A stretch of 64,000 nucleotides of DNA, taken from the NCBI GenBank assembly GCA_946477855.1, contig CAMKZU010000002.1:46475-110474 (forward strand), read 5' to 3'. Shown here in pieces: positions 26,313-35,769 of the stretch. The DNA is from an uncultured Lactobacillus sp. (lineage in GTDB: Bacteria; Bacillota; Bacilli; Lactobacillales; Lactobacillaceae). A program made the position numbers and the translations under genes. The notes under the pieces are model-generated. The model was not told the origin of the DNA and made no database searches. It saw only the letters and a program-made list of their open reading frames with translations. Positions within the stretch are counted from its first letter, which is position 1. Each line of letters begins with the position of its first letter.

Positions 26313-27158
26313 ATGAAGAAGATCAAATCAATCAAGAAACTGTTAATTGTGGGAGTGATGCTGTCCGTAGGCTCTGCTGCGCTAGTTGGCTTGAATTCTC
26401 AACCAGTTGCTGCCAAGCCGCTACCGCCTTTACCAGTTGCAACGACCAAGGATTTTAACAAGTTACAGAAGCTCTCTAAAAAACCTGGTGCTCATTATAT
26501 TAAAGCAAGAAAGTGGTATGCCAGCTTTGTTCCTGGCGATAATGTTGAAGCATATCGCTATCTTAAATCACATAAAAGGACAGGAACTAAGTCTGACCCA
26601 GGAGTTGATGACTGGGATATTTTTGTAGGTGCCGGAACAATTGCTGGTAAACGTTATTTCATTAGCAATATCGAAAACAGAGATGGAAAAACAAAGTACA
26701 TGATTCCAGCAGAGTATTGTCATGTGCCTTATGGCTACAAGTTTAAAAAAGGTCATGCTACAGTACATGATTATCTTGGTTCTTTGGCAAACGCCTGGAA
26801 TGGTTACACAGAATTAGATAATGAATATGGTCGCGCATTTACCGAAGAAAATGTCATTTATAGTAATAAAGAAGATGCCACCTTTACTGTTACCCTCAAG
26901 GAAGATGGGCAGACACGTGGTAAGTATAAGGGCTTCTGGATTGGGCTTACGCCAATAAAATTTAGAGTTGACGGCACTGATACCTACGAAAATTATTATC
27001 CGCTATACAACTACGTGCCAAATGGTGAATTAGTTGTGAGCTATATTAAGACCGAAGATTTGAGTCAATTTAAACGGGCAACAGTTAAATATGATCACAT
27101 TGGCACAATTACTAAGAGCCATAAATTTAAACCGGCTCATAAAAAGTTAGATATGTAG
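26313..27158 (+). CDS. Secreted protein of unknown function
   Basis: 281 residues after AAGGAAG. A typical signal peptide (1-34) with cleavage likely near PVAAKP. The mature part is rich in Tyr, Lys and Asp, with no Cys pair beyond a single Cys (AEYCHVPYG), no repeats, no LPxTG and no SLAP module. I do not recognise the family. Being monocistronic with its own terminator, it may be a freely secreted or charge-retained surface protein. Confidence 0.65.
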   Translation: MKKIKSIKKLLIVGVMLSVGSAALVGLNSQPVAAKPLPPLPVATTKDFNKLQKLSKKPGAHYIKARKWYASFVPGDNVEAYRYLKSHKRTGTKSDPGVDDWDIFVGAGTIAGKRYFISNIENRDGKTKYMIPAEYCHVPYGYKFKKGHATVHDYLGSLANAWNGYTELDNEYGRAFTEENVIYSNKEDATFTVTLKEDGQTRGKYKGFWIGLTPIKFRVDGTDTYENYYPLYNYVPNGELVVSYIKTEDLSQFKRATVKYDHIGTITKSHKFKPAHKKLDM

Positions 27159-27210
27159 TTAATTTTAGTAAATTTACGCCTATATTAGCTGCTATATGCT
27201 TATAAACATT

Positions 27211-27310
27211 TTTGACCAATATGAAAGAAAGTTTGGTCAAATTAACAAAAAGGGATAGACTATTAAGCAAGTACTATTGATTACTATACTTTAGGTCTAT
27301 CTTTTTTGTA
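27211..27310 (+). terminator. Two hairpins downstream of the secreted protein
   Basis: A first hairpin (TTTGACCAA / TTTGGTCAAA, 27211-27241) lacks a T run. A second (GGATAGAC / GTCTATC with a long loop, about 27252-27304) is followed by six T and is probably the true terminator. Beyond it, up to the HD gene, I see only AT-rich sequence. Confidence 0.6.
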
Positions 27311-27491
27311 GTCAAAAAAACAAAAATAGTTGCTTTAAATCAACTCTAAAGCAGGAATTAATATGGTGGCATTCTAAAAAGTTAAAACTAGTGAGATATT
27401 TTAAAAGCAATGAGCATAAGAAAATTGTAATATAAACTTCTTTATTGCTAGTTTTAATAAAAATAATTTATTGATTGGGAAGGAAATTAAT

Positions 27492-28145
27492 TTGGATTTA
27501 ACTAAAGTTACTGAATTTGTCAAAAAGCAGCTGCAAGATGAAAAAACCGGTCATGATTTTTATCATGGTCAACGGGTAGCACATTTGGCCAGCAAGATGT
27601 ATTTGCATGACAATCCCGATGCACATACAGATAGCCGCGTGGTTGCTATTATTCAAGCTGCAGGATATTTGCATGACACTATTGACGAAAAAATTTGTGC
27701 GAACCCTGACCAAGTTTTAGCTGATATTAAAGAATTGCTTCCCCAAGCAGGTTTTACCTCGTTAGAAACTAAAGATATTTTATTTACTATGCAACATATG
27801 TCTTTTTCCGCTAATATCGAGCACCACTATCAGTTACCAGTATCTGGAGAATACGTGCAAGATGCTGACCGCATTGAGAGTTTGGGTGCAATTGGTATTG
27901 CTCGTGCTTTTACTTACGGCGGCGCTCATGGCAATGTGATCTATGATCCGAAAATTAAACCACAGAAGCTTGTAAGTCACGATCAGTACCGTGAACACAC
28001 AGAAACAACAATTAACCATTTCTACGAAAAATTATTTCATTTGGCTGACTTAATGAATACTGCTAGTGGAAAAAAAGAAGCACAAAAAAGAACAGAATTT
28101 ATGCGTAATTATGTGACAGAATTTATGGCTGAATGGAATGTTTAA
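27492..28145 (+). CDS. HD-domain phosphohydrolase
   Basis: 217 residues from the TTG at 27492, set by GGAAGGA seven bases upstream. An HD-superfamily metal site is visible: an early His in HDFYHGQRV, the HD pair in YLHDTIDE and the later Asp in QDADRIESLG. The form resembles YedJ-like phosphohydrolases acting on nucleotides or small phosphates. No fused domain. Between two terminators, so a single gene. Confidence 0.85.
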   Translation: MDLTKVTEFVKKQLQDEKTGHDFYHGQRVAHLASKMYLHDNPDAHTDSRVVAIIQAAGYLHDTIDEKICANPDQVLADIKELLPQAGFTSLETKDILFTMQHMSFSANIEHHYQLPVSGEYVQDADRIESLGAIGIARAFTYGGAHGNVIYDPKIKPQKLVSHDQYREHTETTINHFYEKLFHLADLMNTASGKKEAQKRTEFMRNYVTEFMAEWNV

Positions 28146-28178
28146 GCTGCGTGTAGCCTCATGCAGCTTTTTTGCGTT
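28143..28178. terminator. Terminator between the HD gene and ogt
   Basis: AAGCTGCGTG / TCATGCAGCTT stem with six T, between convergent genes. Confidence 0.85.
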
Positions 28179-28179
28179 T

Positions 28180-28713
28180 TTATAAAAAAGCCAATTGCTG
28201 AGAAAATTTAATTTGAGGATTTTCCATTTTTAGCAGCGCTCTTTTACGGTCTAAACCGCCAGCGTAACCGGTTAAAGAGCCATTGCTGCCGATTACCCGA
28301 TGACAGGGGATAATTAAACTAATGGGGTTATGTTTGATCGCAGCACCGATAGCTCGTGCTTTATTTACTTTATCTTTTTGTCCTTTTTGCACGCGCTCGG
28401 ATAATTCTTTATAAGTAACCAGTTCACCGTAAGGCACTTTTTGTAATTCTTTAAGTACTTGCTGGGAAAACACTGACACATTGGGCTTAATAGGAACAGT
28501 CTGTGGGTCAGGATTTTGACCGGCAAAATATGCAGAAAGCCAATTTAAAGCTAGTTTAATTGGTTTATTAACAGAACTTTTAACGCTGGTTAATTGGTAG
28601 TTGGCGCCAAAATATTTTTGATCGTTAAACCATAATCCTAATAAATAATGCTGGTTGCTTAATAGCGTAATGCTGCCTAATTGAGATTGATAAAGAGTTT
28701 TATATAGTGTCAT
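28180..28713 (-). CDS. ogt: Methylated-DNA-protein-cysteine methyltransferase
   Basis: 177 residues, the usual size. The acceptor Cys137 is in the IPCHRV motif, followed by GYAGG and the RKRALL helix. It removes O6-alkyl groups from guanine in a single-use reaction and protects against alkylation damage. Starts at an ATG behind AAAGGA. It is divergent from the TIR-domain gene and convergent with the HD gene. Confidence 0.95.
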   Translation of the reverse strand: MTLYKTLYQSQLGSITLLSNQHYLLGLWFNDQKYFGANYQLTSVKSSVNKPIKLALNWLSAYFAGQNPDPQTVPIKPNVSVFSQQVLKELQKVPYGELVTYKELSERVQKGQKDKVNKARAIGAAIKHNPISLIIPCHRVIGSNGSLTGYAGGLDRKRALLKMENPQIKFSQQLAFL

Positions 28714-28897
28714 TCTTAATCCTTTATTTTGTTAAGTATATAAGAGATCGCTTGTTAAATATGGTTATATACCAAAAGTCGATTTTCGTAAATTAGCTAT
28801 ATCATATTGTACTGATAGTTGCGCTCAATTACTATATAATAATTTTAGGTTTACACGATTATTGTCTGTATGATTAATTTAAAAGGAAAAATAAAAA

Positions 28898-29578
28898 TTG
28901 GGTTATAAAATTTTTGTATCTTATAAATATCAGGATCATGATGTTGCCAAACTAGAAGGCGGTAAAAATCAGACCCCCAGAGATTATGTTGATTATTTGC
29001 AAAAAATTAGTTTCAGCGGGGATGACGTAAATAAAGCAGAAATTGCCAATGAAGATTATAGTGGACTCACAGATGAAGCTATCAGAAAATGTTTAGCAAA
29101 AAAGATTTGGGATTCGTCAATTACGTTGGTTTTGATTTCTCCCAATATGGTTGATCTTGCGCAGGCAGAAAAAAACCAGTGGATACCGTGGGAGATTGCT
29201 CAGTCACTAAAAACGCGGACAAAAATAGCTAAAAGGACTTTGCCTAACGCCATTATCGCAGTTGTACTACCTAATGTTTCCGGTAAATATGATTACTTTG
29301 TTAACTATTGGAAATATATTGACCAAAATAACCAGCAACACCTAGTACGCAACATATCAGTTAATCGGACTTTCAAAATCATTGCTCGGAATATGTTTAA
29401 TCTCAAAGAACCAATGGTCGACTTTGTATCCGGTAAAAAAGTCTATCACGGAAATAGTAGCTATATAACTGTGGTCGAGTGGAATAAATTTATTAAAAAT
29501 ATGGATTATTATTTTAAAAAAGCAATTGCTATCAGAAATAGCATTGCAGATTATAATCTCTCAGAAAAATTAGATTAA
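28898..29578 (+). CDS. Solitary ThsB-like TIR-domain protein
   Basis: 226 residues with a TTG start behind AAAAGGA. The protein opens with KIFVSYKYQD, the first strand of TIR-like domains, has SSITLVLISPNMV in the core, and WIPWEIAQSL with Trp98-Glu99, the hallmark of the Thoeris ThsB/DUF1863 TIR-like family. In Thoeris, ThsB senses phage and makes a cyclic ADP-ribose signal that activates ThsA. No ThsA (SLOG/SIR2 or membrane effector) is adjacent; neighbours are ogt and a nucleoside-transport operon. It may act with a distant effector, by itself as an NAD-consuming toxin, or in another signalling role. The C-terminal 80 residues show no known domain. Confidence 0.78.
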   Translation: MGYKIFVSYKYQDHDVAKLEGGKNQTPRDYVDYLQKISFSGDDVNKAEIANEDYSGLTDEAIRKCLAKKIWDSSITLVLISPNMVDLAQAEKNQWIPWEIAQSLKTRTKIAKRTLPNAIIAVVLPNVSGKYDYFVNYWKYIDQNNQQHLVRNISVNRTFKIIARNMFNLKEPMVDFVSGKKVYHGNSSYITVVEWNKFIKNMDYYFKKAIAIRNSIADYNLSEKLD

Positions 29579-29675
29579 CAATGGATTAAAACATTTCTAT
29601 ACGAAAATTTAGGATTTATTCTTTGTTGTATACAAAAAAGAATAACATGTAGTTTACATTCATTTTCATGAAAAA

Positions 29676-29745
29676 TGAGAACGTTGATAGATCAACACTC
29701 CATATAGTAGCCTATCTTTGACATAACCACTAAATATGGTATGTT
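29676..29745 (+). promoter_or_regulatory. Promoter and operators of the nucleoside-transport operon
   Basis: TTGACA (29718-29723) and TATGTT (29740-29745) are spaced by 16 bp. Upstream, TGAGAACGTTGATA (29676-29689) matches a cre consensus at 13 of 14 positions and overlaps a perfect palindrome GTTGATAGATCAAC (29683-29696). Both are candidate operators. Confidence 0.55.
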
Positions 29746-29776
29746 ATTACTGTTGATATTTACAGGAGGTCAAAAT

Positions 29777-30868
29777 ATGAAGTCAAAAATCAAAAAAATC
29801 TTTTCCATTAGTCTAGCGGCAGTTGTAGCAGGTCTGGCGCTGACAGCATGTGCAGGAAAAAAACAAGGTGGCAGCAATAATTCAAGTAGTAGTGCCAAGC
29901 ACTCAATTGCTTTAATTACTGATACTGCAGGTGTTAACGATAATTCTTTTAATCAGTCTGCTTGGGAAGGTTTTAAGGAATATGGTAAAGACCATCATCT
30001 TAATCGCGGGCGTAATGGTTACCAGTACTTTCAATCCGGTAGCGCAGCAGATTTTGAGCCCAATTTTGATCAGGCAAGTAAAGCCGGTTACCAGACAATA
30101 TTTGGCATTGGCTATAGTTTAAAAGATGCTGTTAAAGCAGCGGCTAAAAAGAATCCGAAAAAGAACTACGTCATTGTTGATGAAGTAATTAAGGGGCAAA
30201 AGAATGTGGCCTCAGCTAATTTCAAGAGTGAGCAAGCTTCTTATTTGGCAGGTGTAGTTGCAGCAACGGAAACAAAGACTAACGTCATTGGTTTCATTGG
30301 TGGCGCTCACGGCAACATTATTGACTTGTTTGATGCCGGTTTTACTAAAGGCGTTCATGACCAAGCTAAAAAATTGCATAAAAAGATTACGCTGTTAAAT
30401 CAATATGTAGGTGATTTCAAGAGTGCCGATAAAGAAAAGGCAATTGCGCAGTCGATGTATGCCAAAAAAGCGGATATTATCTTCCATGCTTCTGGTTTAG
30501 CTGGTAATGGTCTGTTTCAAGAGGCTAAGTCAATTAACCAGACGAGAACAGCTGCCAAAAAGGTTTGGGCTATCGGGGTTGATTCTGACCAATCTCATTT
30601 AGGCAACTACAAGGCTAAAGACGGTAAAAAAGATAACTTTGTTTTGACTTCAGTCATCACTGGTGTAAATGTAGCAACACGGGACATTTCTAATCGTGCA
30701 TATAACGGAAAATTCCCTGGTGGTCAACAGTTAGTTTACGGTTTGAAAACTGATGGTGTTTCGATCAAACGTGGACAAATCAGTGAAAAAGCTTGGCAAT
30801 ATTCGCGTCAGGCACGCACTGAAATTATTAAGGGTAATATCAAAGTCCCACTCCATCCAAGTAAATAG
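29777..30868 (+). CDS. BMP-family nucleoside-binding lipoprotein (first copy)
   Basis: 363 residues from the ATG at 29777 (AGGAGG upstream). A lipoprotein signal ends in the lipobox LTAC, with Cys25 to be lipidated, then a Ser/Asn linker and a BMP/Med (TmpC-like) periplasmic-binding domain with DTAGVNDNSFNQSAWEG and GIGY motifs. Such proteins capture purine nucleosides for the ABC importer encoded downstream. Closely related to the next gene, evidently by duplication; both keep the same ligand-region motifs. Confidence 0.92.
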   Translation: MKSKIKKIFSISLAAVVAGLALTACAGKKQGGSNNSSSSAKHSIALITDTAGVNDNSFNQSAWEGFKEYGKDHHLNRGRNGYQYFQSGSAADFEPNFDQASKAGYQTIFGIGYSLKDAVKAAAKKNPKKNYVIVDEVIKGQKNVASANFKSEQASYLAGVVAATETKTNVIGFIGGAHGNIIDLFDAGFTKGVHDQAKKLHKKITLLNQYVGDFKSADKEKAIAQSMYAKKADIIFHASGLAGNGLFQEAKSINQTRTAAKKVWAIGVDSDQSHLGNYKAKDGKKDNFVLTSVITGVNVATRDISNRAYNGKFPGGQQLVYGLKTDGVSIKRGQISEKAWQYSRQARTEIIKGNIKVPLHPSK

Positions 30869-30986
30869 TTCGCAATATGCCAACATTTTTACCTATGATC
30901 AACCACAAAAAAATAAATCTTGAATTAATACGTATTTTATTATAACATTGGTATTGAAAAGTTCGTATTTTGTGGAGGGTAATATC

Positions 30987-32057
30987 ATGGGTAAGAAATT
31001 TACGAAATTTTTGTCATTAGGAATAATGGTGGCTTCGTTCACTTTGCTTTTGAATGCTTGTTCGGGAAAAAAACAGGGAACAGGCAATCAAAATAAGAAG
31101 GATAGCATCGCTTTAATTACAGATAGTAATGGTATTAACGATCAATCTTTCAACCAAAATGCTTGGGCTGGATTCAAGGATTACGGTAAGGAACATAACC
31201 TTAAGCAAGGCAAAGGCTATCAGTATTTTCAATCAAGCAGTGCAGCTGACTACACGCCTAACTTTAATCAAGCTGCCAAATCTGGTTACCAAACTATTTT
31301 TGGTATCGGTTATATGTTAAAAGATTCAGTTAAGGCTGCTGCTAAGAAAAATCCTAAGAAAAATTTTGTAATCGTTGACGATGTAGTATCTGGTCAAAAA
31401 AATGTAGCATCTGTTACTTTCAAGAGCAATGAATCATCTTATCTGGGTGGTGTAGCTGCTGCTTATTCAACCAAAACTAATAAAGTTGGTTTCATTGGTG
31501 GCGCAAAATCAGCTGTCATTGATACTTTTGAAGCAGGTTTCAAACAGGGCGTAAAAGATGCTGCTAAAGCTCAACATAAAAAAATAACTGTCAGCATCCA
31601 ATATATCGGTAACTTTACTTCAACTGATAAAGCTAAGTCGATTGCCCAATCAATGTATGCTGACAAATGTGATGTAATATTCCAAGCTGCCGGAAATGCG
31701 GGTAACGGTGTTTTCCAAGAAGCTAAAGCACTTAATCAAACTAAACCGGAAAGTAAGAAAGTTTGGGTAATTGGAGCTGACGTAGACCAGACAAACTTAG
31801 GCAACTATAAATCCAAGGATGGTAAAAAGGCTAACTTTACTTTAACTTCTGTTCTAAAGGGTTTAAACGTAGTGACCAAATCTTTAGCTGATGATGCTGC
31901 TGATGGCAAATTCCCCGGAGGGAAACATCTTGTCTACTCATTAAAGGACAACGGTGTTTCGATTATGAAGGGTAATCTTACATCAAAAGCTTGGCTTGCA
32001 GTAGAAAAAGCCAAGCAGCAAGTAGTTTCAGGGAAAATAAAAGTAGCGCAGAAATAA
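30987..32057 (+). CDS. BMP-family nucleoside-binding lipoprotein (second copy)
   Basis: 356 residues from the ATG at 30987 (GGAGGG upstream). Lipobox LNAC followed by SGKKQ. It follows the same BMP fold as the preceding copy, with large stretches matching (for example YQYFQSSSAADY and GNAGNGVFQEAK). It has a promoter-like TTGAAT and TATAAC upstream (30920-30950), so the pair can be expressed separately. A hairpin after it separates the binding proteins from the ATPase gene. Confidence 0.92.
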   Translation: MGKKFTKFLSLGIMVASFTLLLNACSGKKQGTGNQNKKDSIALITDSNGINDQSFNQNAWAGFKDYGKEHNLKQGKGYQYFQSSSAADYTPNFNQAAKSGYQTIFGIGYMLKDSVKAAAKKNPKKNFVIVDDVVSGQKNVASVTFKSNESSYLGGVAAAYSTKTNKVGFIGGAKSAVIDTFEAGFKQGVKDAAKAQHKKITVSIQYIGNFTSTDKAKSIAQSMYADKCDVIFQAAGNAGNGVFQEAKALNQTKPESKKVWVIGADVDQTNLGNYKSKDGKKANFTLTSVLKGLNVVTKSLADDAADGKFPGGKHLVYSLKDNGVSIMKGNLTSKAWLAVEKAKQQVVSGKIKVAQK

Positions 32058-32066
32058 AGTAAATTA

Positions 32067-32106
32067 TTGATTAAAACTCTTTGTGTATTCTTATGCAAAG
32101 AGTTTT
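32067..32106 (+). terminator. Intra-operon terminator/attenuator
   Basis: AAAACTCTTTG / CAAAGAGTTTTT hairpin between the second lipoprotein gene and the ATPase gene. Partial read-through would give more binding protein than transporter, as is common for ABC importers. Confidence 0.7.
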
Positions 32107-32131
32107 TCACAAAAAAGGAAATTAACATAAA

Positions 32132-33667
32132 ATGGAAAATATGACGAACGTAATAGAAATGCGCCATATTGTTAAGGATTTTAATGGTTTTAAAGCCAAT
32201 AACGATATTAACCTGACTTTGAAAAAGGGTGAGATTTTGGCTTTATTAGGGGAAAATGGCGCAGGTAAGTCAACTTTAATGAGTATTTTATCTGGCTTAA
32301 TGACCCCAACTTCAGGTTCCATTTTGGTTCGCGGACAAAAAGTTAACATTAAAAATCCAACTGTCGCAAAAGATCTGGGTATAGGCATGGTTCACCAACA
32401 TTTTATGTTGATGGAATCTTTTACCGTATTAGAAAATATTATTTTGGGTCACGAAACAACTAAGGGTCCCAAATTAGATTTAAAAAAGGCACAGCAGCAG
32501 ATTAAAGCTTTATCTGAACGCTATAACTTAAATGTTGATCCTCAGAAAAAAATAAGTGAGATTACTGTGGCACAGCAACAGAGAGTGGAAATACTTAAAG
32601 TTCTGTATCGCGGTGCCGATATTATGATTTTTGATGAACCCACTGCGGTTTTAACTCCACAAGAAATTACTGAATTTATTCAAATTTTGCATGAGCTAGC
32701 TAAAGAGGGTAAATCGATTATTTTAATTACTCATAAATTAGAAGAAATTGAGCGTTCAGCTGACCGTGTGACTGTTATTCGGGCTGGTCGCAGCGTAGGG
32801 ACTTTTGATGTCGCTAACGTTGATAATAACCGGTTGGCAGAATTGATGGTTGGCCGCCACGTTAACATGGAGCTTAATAAACCAACTGAAAAAGTTGGTA
32901 AGACAATGTTGCAAGTTGAAAATTTACAAGTTAAAAACAAACAAAACGTTGCTGTAATTAAAGGGATGTCCTTTGATTTACATGCTGGTGAGATTTTGGG
33001 AGTTGCCGGTATTGACGGTAACGGTCAAGATGAACTAGCTAGAGTGTTAACAGGCCTGCAGCATGTTCATTCTGGCAAAATTATCATCGACGGTGAAGAT
33101 ATGACCAACCATAAAGTGCGTCAAATTACTGAAAAGGGCGTGTCATATATTCCTGCTGATAGGCAAAAATACGGTTTAATTTTACCTTTTTCTGTTTCTG
33201 ATAATTTGGCTTTACAAACTTACTATCAAGAACCATTTTCACGCCACAATGTCATGCATTATGATGTCATTCATGAACATGCTCAAAAATTAATTAAGCA
33301 ATTTGATATTAGAACCACAAGTGAAAGAGTACCCGTCAGTGATTTATCCGGTGGTAATCAACAAAAAGTGATCATTGCCCGTGAACTAAGCCGCAACAGC
33401 AATTTAGTTATTGCTTTTCAGCCGACACGCGGACTTGATGTTGGTGCTATCGAATACATTCATAATCAGCTTCTAAATGAACGAGCTCAGGGTAAAGCAA
33501 TTTTGTTAATATCGTATGAACTTGATGAGATTATGCAGTTGTCCGATCGCATTATTGTACTTCACGATGGCAGTATTTCTGGTGAAGTCAGACCAGAAAA
33601 CACCAGTGATGAGGAGTTAGGTTTATTAATGACTGGCGTTAAGAAAGAAGGCAGCGCACTTGCTTAA
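32132..33667 (+). CDS. Nucleoside ABC importer ATPase (two fused ABC domains)
   Basis: 511 residues with two ABC modules. The first has Walker A GENGAGKST at 40-48 and Walker B IMIFDEPT. The second has a degenerate Walker A (GIDGNGQDEL) and the signature LSGGNQQK. This is the RbsA/MglA-type layout found with BMP nucleoside systems (NupO/YufO-like of Bacillus, NupA-like of Lactococcus). It powers uptake of purine nucleosides. AAAGGA precedes the start. The next gene overlaps it by 8 bp. Confidence 0.94.
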   Translation: MENMTNVIEMRHIVKDFNGFKANNDINLTLKKGEILALLGENGAGKSTLMSILSGLMTPTSGSILVRGQKVNIKNPTVAKDLGIGMVHQHFMLMESFTVLENIILGHETTKGPKLDLKKAQQQIKALSERYNLNVDPQKKISEITVAQQQRVEILKVLYRGADIMIFDEPTAVLTPQEITEFIQILHELAKEGKSIILITHKLEEIERSADRVTVIRAGRSVGTFDVANVDNNRLAELMVGRHVNMELNKPTEKVGKTMLQVENLQVKNKQNVAVIKGMSFDLHAGEILGVAGIDGNGQDELARVLTGLQHVHSGKIIIDGEDMTNHKVRQITEKGVSYIPADRQKYGLILPFSVSDNLALQTYYQEPFSRHNVMHYDVIHEHAQKLIKQFDIRTTSERVPVSDLSGGNQQKVIIARELSRNSNLVIAFQPTRGLDVGAIEYIHNQLLNERAQGKAILLISYELDEIMQLSDRIIVLHDGSISGEVRPENTSDEELGLLMTGVKKEGSALA

Positions 33668-34805
33668 AGTAACACTAAAAACTAAGAAAATTCTAGTCCC
33701 AGTTGTTTCTATTTTGGCAGGCTTTATTGTTGGTGCTGTCATCATGCTGATTTGGAGCTATAATCCGTTTCAAGCTTATGCTTCAATGTTTTCCAGTGCA
33801 TTAGGCAACATGAACGGTATCGGTGAAACCATTCGTGAAGCTACGCCACTGATTTTTACCGCTATCGGCTTTGCTATTGCTTCAACTGCCGGTTTTTTCA
33901 ATATTGGTTTACCCGGTCAGGCTCAAGCTGGTTGGCTATCATCCATTTGGGTAGTTCTTGCCAACCCGCACATGCCTAAAGTAATTTTGCTTCCGCTAGC
34001 TGTGCTTACTGGTATTCTTGCCGGTGCGCTTGTTGCCGGTGTAGCTGGCTGGTTGCGCGCTCAGTTTGGTACCAACGAAGTAATTACAACAATAATGATC
34101 AATTATATTGTGCTGTATTCTTGCCAGTACTTAATGCAACAAGTTATGCCGGGTCAATTAAGGGTTGACACTGATACTACAAAAACAATTGCTGCTAATG
34201 GCAGCTTAAAAATTGATTGGCTCAGTTCAATGTTTGGTGATTCGCGGATTAATGCGGGAATTTTCATTGCCTTGGTCGCCGTCTTTTTATACTGGTATTT
34301 AATGAGAAAAACTACTACTGGTTTTGAAATCCGTTCGGTTGGTACGAACGCTGCAGCCAGTCGCTATGCTGGTATGTCTGCAAAAAAGAATATTATGCTG
34401 TCTATGTTACTATCTGGCGGCTTTGCCGGCCTAGGTGGTGTTGTGCAAGGCCTTGGTACTTATCAAAACTACTTTACCCAAACAACTAGTCTGGATATTG
34501 GCTGGGACGGTTTGTCTGTAGCTCTTCTTGGTGGGGGCACGGCTATTGGTATTCTTCTAGCATCATTACTATTTTCTATTTTAAAAATTGGTGGCTTAGG
34601 GATGCAGACCATTGCTGGTATTCCTTATGAGATTGTTTCAATAGTAATTGCTGCTATTATTTTCTTCGTTGCAATTCAGTATGTCATTGGTCTTTTATTT
34701 AAAACCAAAAAGGCTAAAGCAATTCAAGAACAAACTGAGGGCACAGAAAAAAAGTCGGAAAATGTGGTGGTGAGTTCCACTAAGGCTCAAGGAGGACAAA
34801 ATTAA
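33660..34805 (+). CDS. Nucleoside ABC importer permease 1
   Basis: 381 residues, TTG start inside the end of the ATPase gene with AGAAGG nine bases upstream. About nine hydrophobic helices of the BPD_transp_2 family, with the signature FEIRSVGTNAAASRYAGM. It pairs with the next permease to form the channel of the nucleoside importer. The C-terminal 30 residues are polar and charged. Confidence 0.93.
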   Translation: MLKVTLKTKKILVPVVSILAGFIVGAVIMLIWSYNPFQAYASMFSSALGNMNGIGETIREATPLIFTAIGFAIASTAGFFNIGLPGQAQAGWLSSIWVVLANPHMPKVILLPLAVLTGILAGALVAGVAGWLRAQFGTNEVITTIMINYIVLYSCQYLMQQVMPGQLRVDTDTTKTIAANGSLKIDWLSSMFGDSRINAGIFIALVAVFLYWYLMRKTTTGFEIRSVGTNAAASRYAGMSAKKNIMLSMLLSGGFAGLGGVVQGLGTYQNYFTQTTSLDIGWDGLSVALLGGGTAIGILLASLLFSILKIGGLGMQTIAGIPYEIVSIVIAAIIFFVAIQYVIGLLFKTKKAKAIQEQTEGTEKKSENVVVSSTKAQGGQN

Positions 34806-35761
34806 TGAATTTAGTTTCAATTTTAGCGCTAATTGTGTCATCAACTTTTGTGTATTCAGCACCACTGATCTTTACAGCTTTAGGCGGCGTTTATAGTGAA
34901 AACTCGGGGATTACCAACATTGGTCTTGAAGGAATAATGACAATGGGTGCTTTTTCCGCTATTGTGTTTAACCTGACATTTGCTTCTACTTTTGGTAAGG
35001 CAACTCCTTGGCTTGGTCTTTTTGTCGGCGGTATTGTAGGTTTGCTCTTTTCATTGCTGCACGCGGTTGCTACCATTAATTTTCATGCTGATCACATTAT
35101 CAGCGGAACCGTGCTTAACCTCATGGCACCACCACTAGGAGTGTTTTTAATCAAAGCAATTTATGATAAGGGGCAAACTGAAAATATTACTCAAAGTTTC
35201 GGTTACTTTAGCTTTCCTGGCTTGGCTAATATCCCTGTCATTGGTCCTATCTTCTTTCAAAATACTTCAGCGCCTGCGTGGTTGGCAATAATTGTGTCAA
35301 TTTTGTTATGGTGGATTTTATATAAAACCCGCTTTGGGTTACGCCTGCGCTCTTGTGGTGAAAATCCGCAAGCCGCAGATACTTTAGGAATTAATGTTTA
35401 TGGAATGCGCTATGCCGGCGTGTTAATATCCGGCTTTTTAGGTGGAATAGGCGGTGCAGTATTTGCAGAAGCAATTTCAGGCAACTTTTCAGTTTCTACT
35501 ATTGTGGGGCAAGGTTTTATGGCGCTAGCCGCTATGATTTTTGGTAAGTGGAATCCATTAGGTGCAATGCTAGCGTCACTATTCTTTGGTTTTGCTCAAA
35601 GTATCAGCATTATTGGCAATCAATTACCATTCTTTAGCCACATTCCTGCTGTTTATATGCAAATTGCCCCATACGTAATTACCATTTTAGTTTTAGTCCT
35701 GTTCTTTGGAAAATCTGTTGCTCCAGCAGCGGATGGTCAAAATTATATTAAGTCGAAATAG
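34805..35761 (+). CDS. Nucleoside ABC importer permease 2
   Basis: 318 residues. Its ATG overlaps the stop codon of the preceding permease (TAATG), behind AAGGAGG. A BPD_transp_2 permease with the LRSCGENPQAADTLGI coupling-loop motif and about nine helices. Partner of the preceding protein in the heterodimeric channel. Confidence 0.93.
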   Translation: MNLVSILALIVSSTFVYSAPLIFTALGGVYSENSGITNIGLEGIMTMGAFSAIVFNLTFASTFGKATPWLGLFVGGIVGLLFSLLHAVATINFHADHIISGTVLNLMAPPLGVFLIKAIYDKGQTENITQSFGYFSFPGLANIPVIGPIFFQNTSAPAWLAIIVSILLWWILYKTRFGLRLRSCGENPQAADTLGINVYGMRYAGVLISGFLGGIGGAVFAEAISGNFSVSTIVGQGFMALAAMIFGKWNPLGAMLASLFFGFAQSISIIGNQLPFFSHIPAVYMQIAPYVITILVLVLFFGKSVAPAADGQNYIKSK

Positions 35762-35769
35762 GTAGAAAA

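Noticed and set aside
27478..28178. HD hydrolase and ogt as parts of a TIR defence operon
   Set aside because: Terminators and opposite orientations separate them from the TIR gene; ogt and HD proteins have ordinary housekeeping roles.
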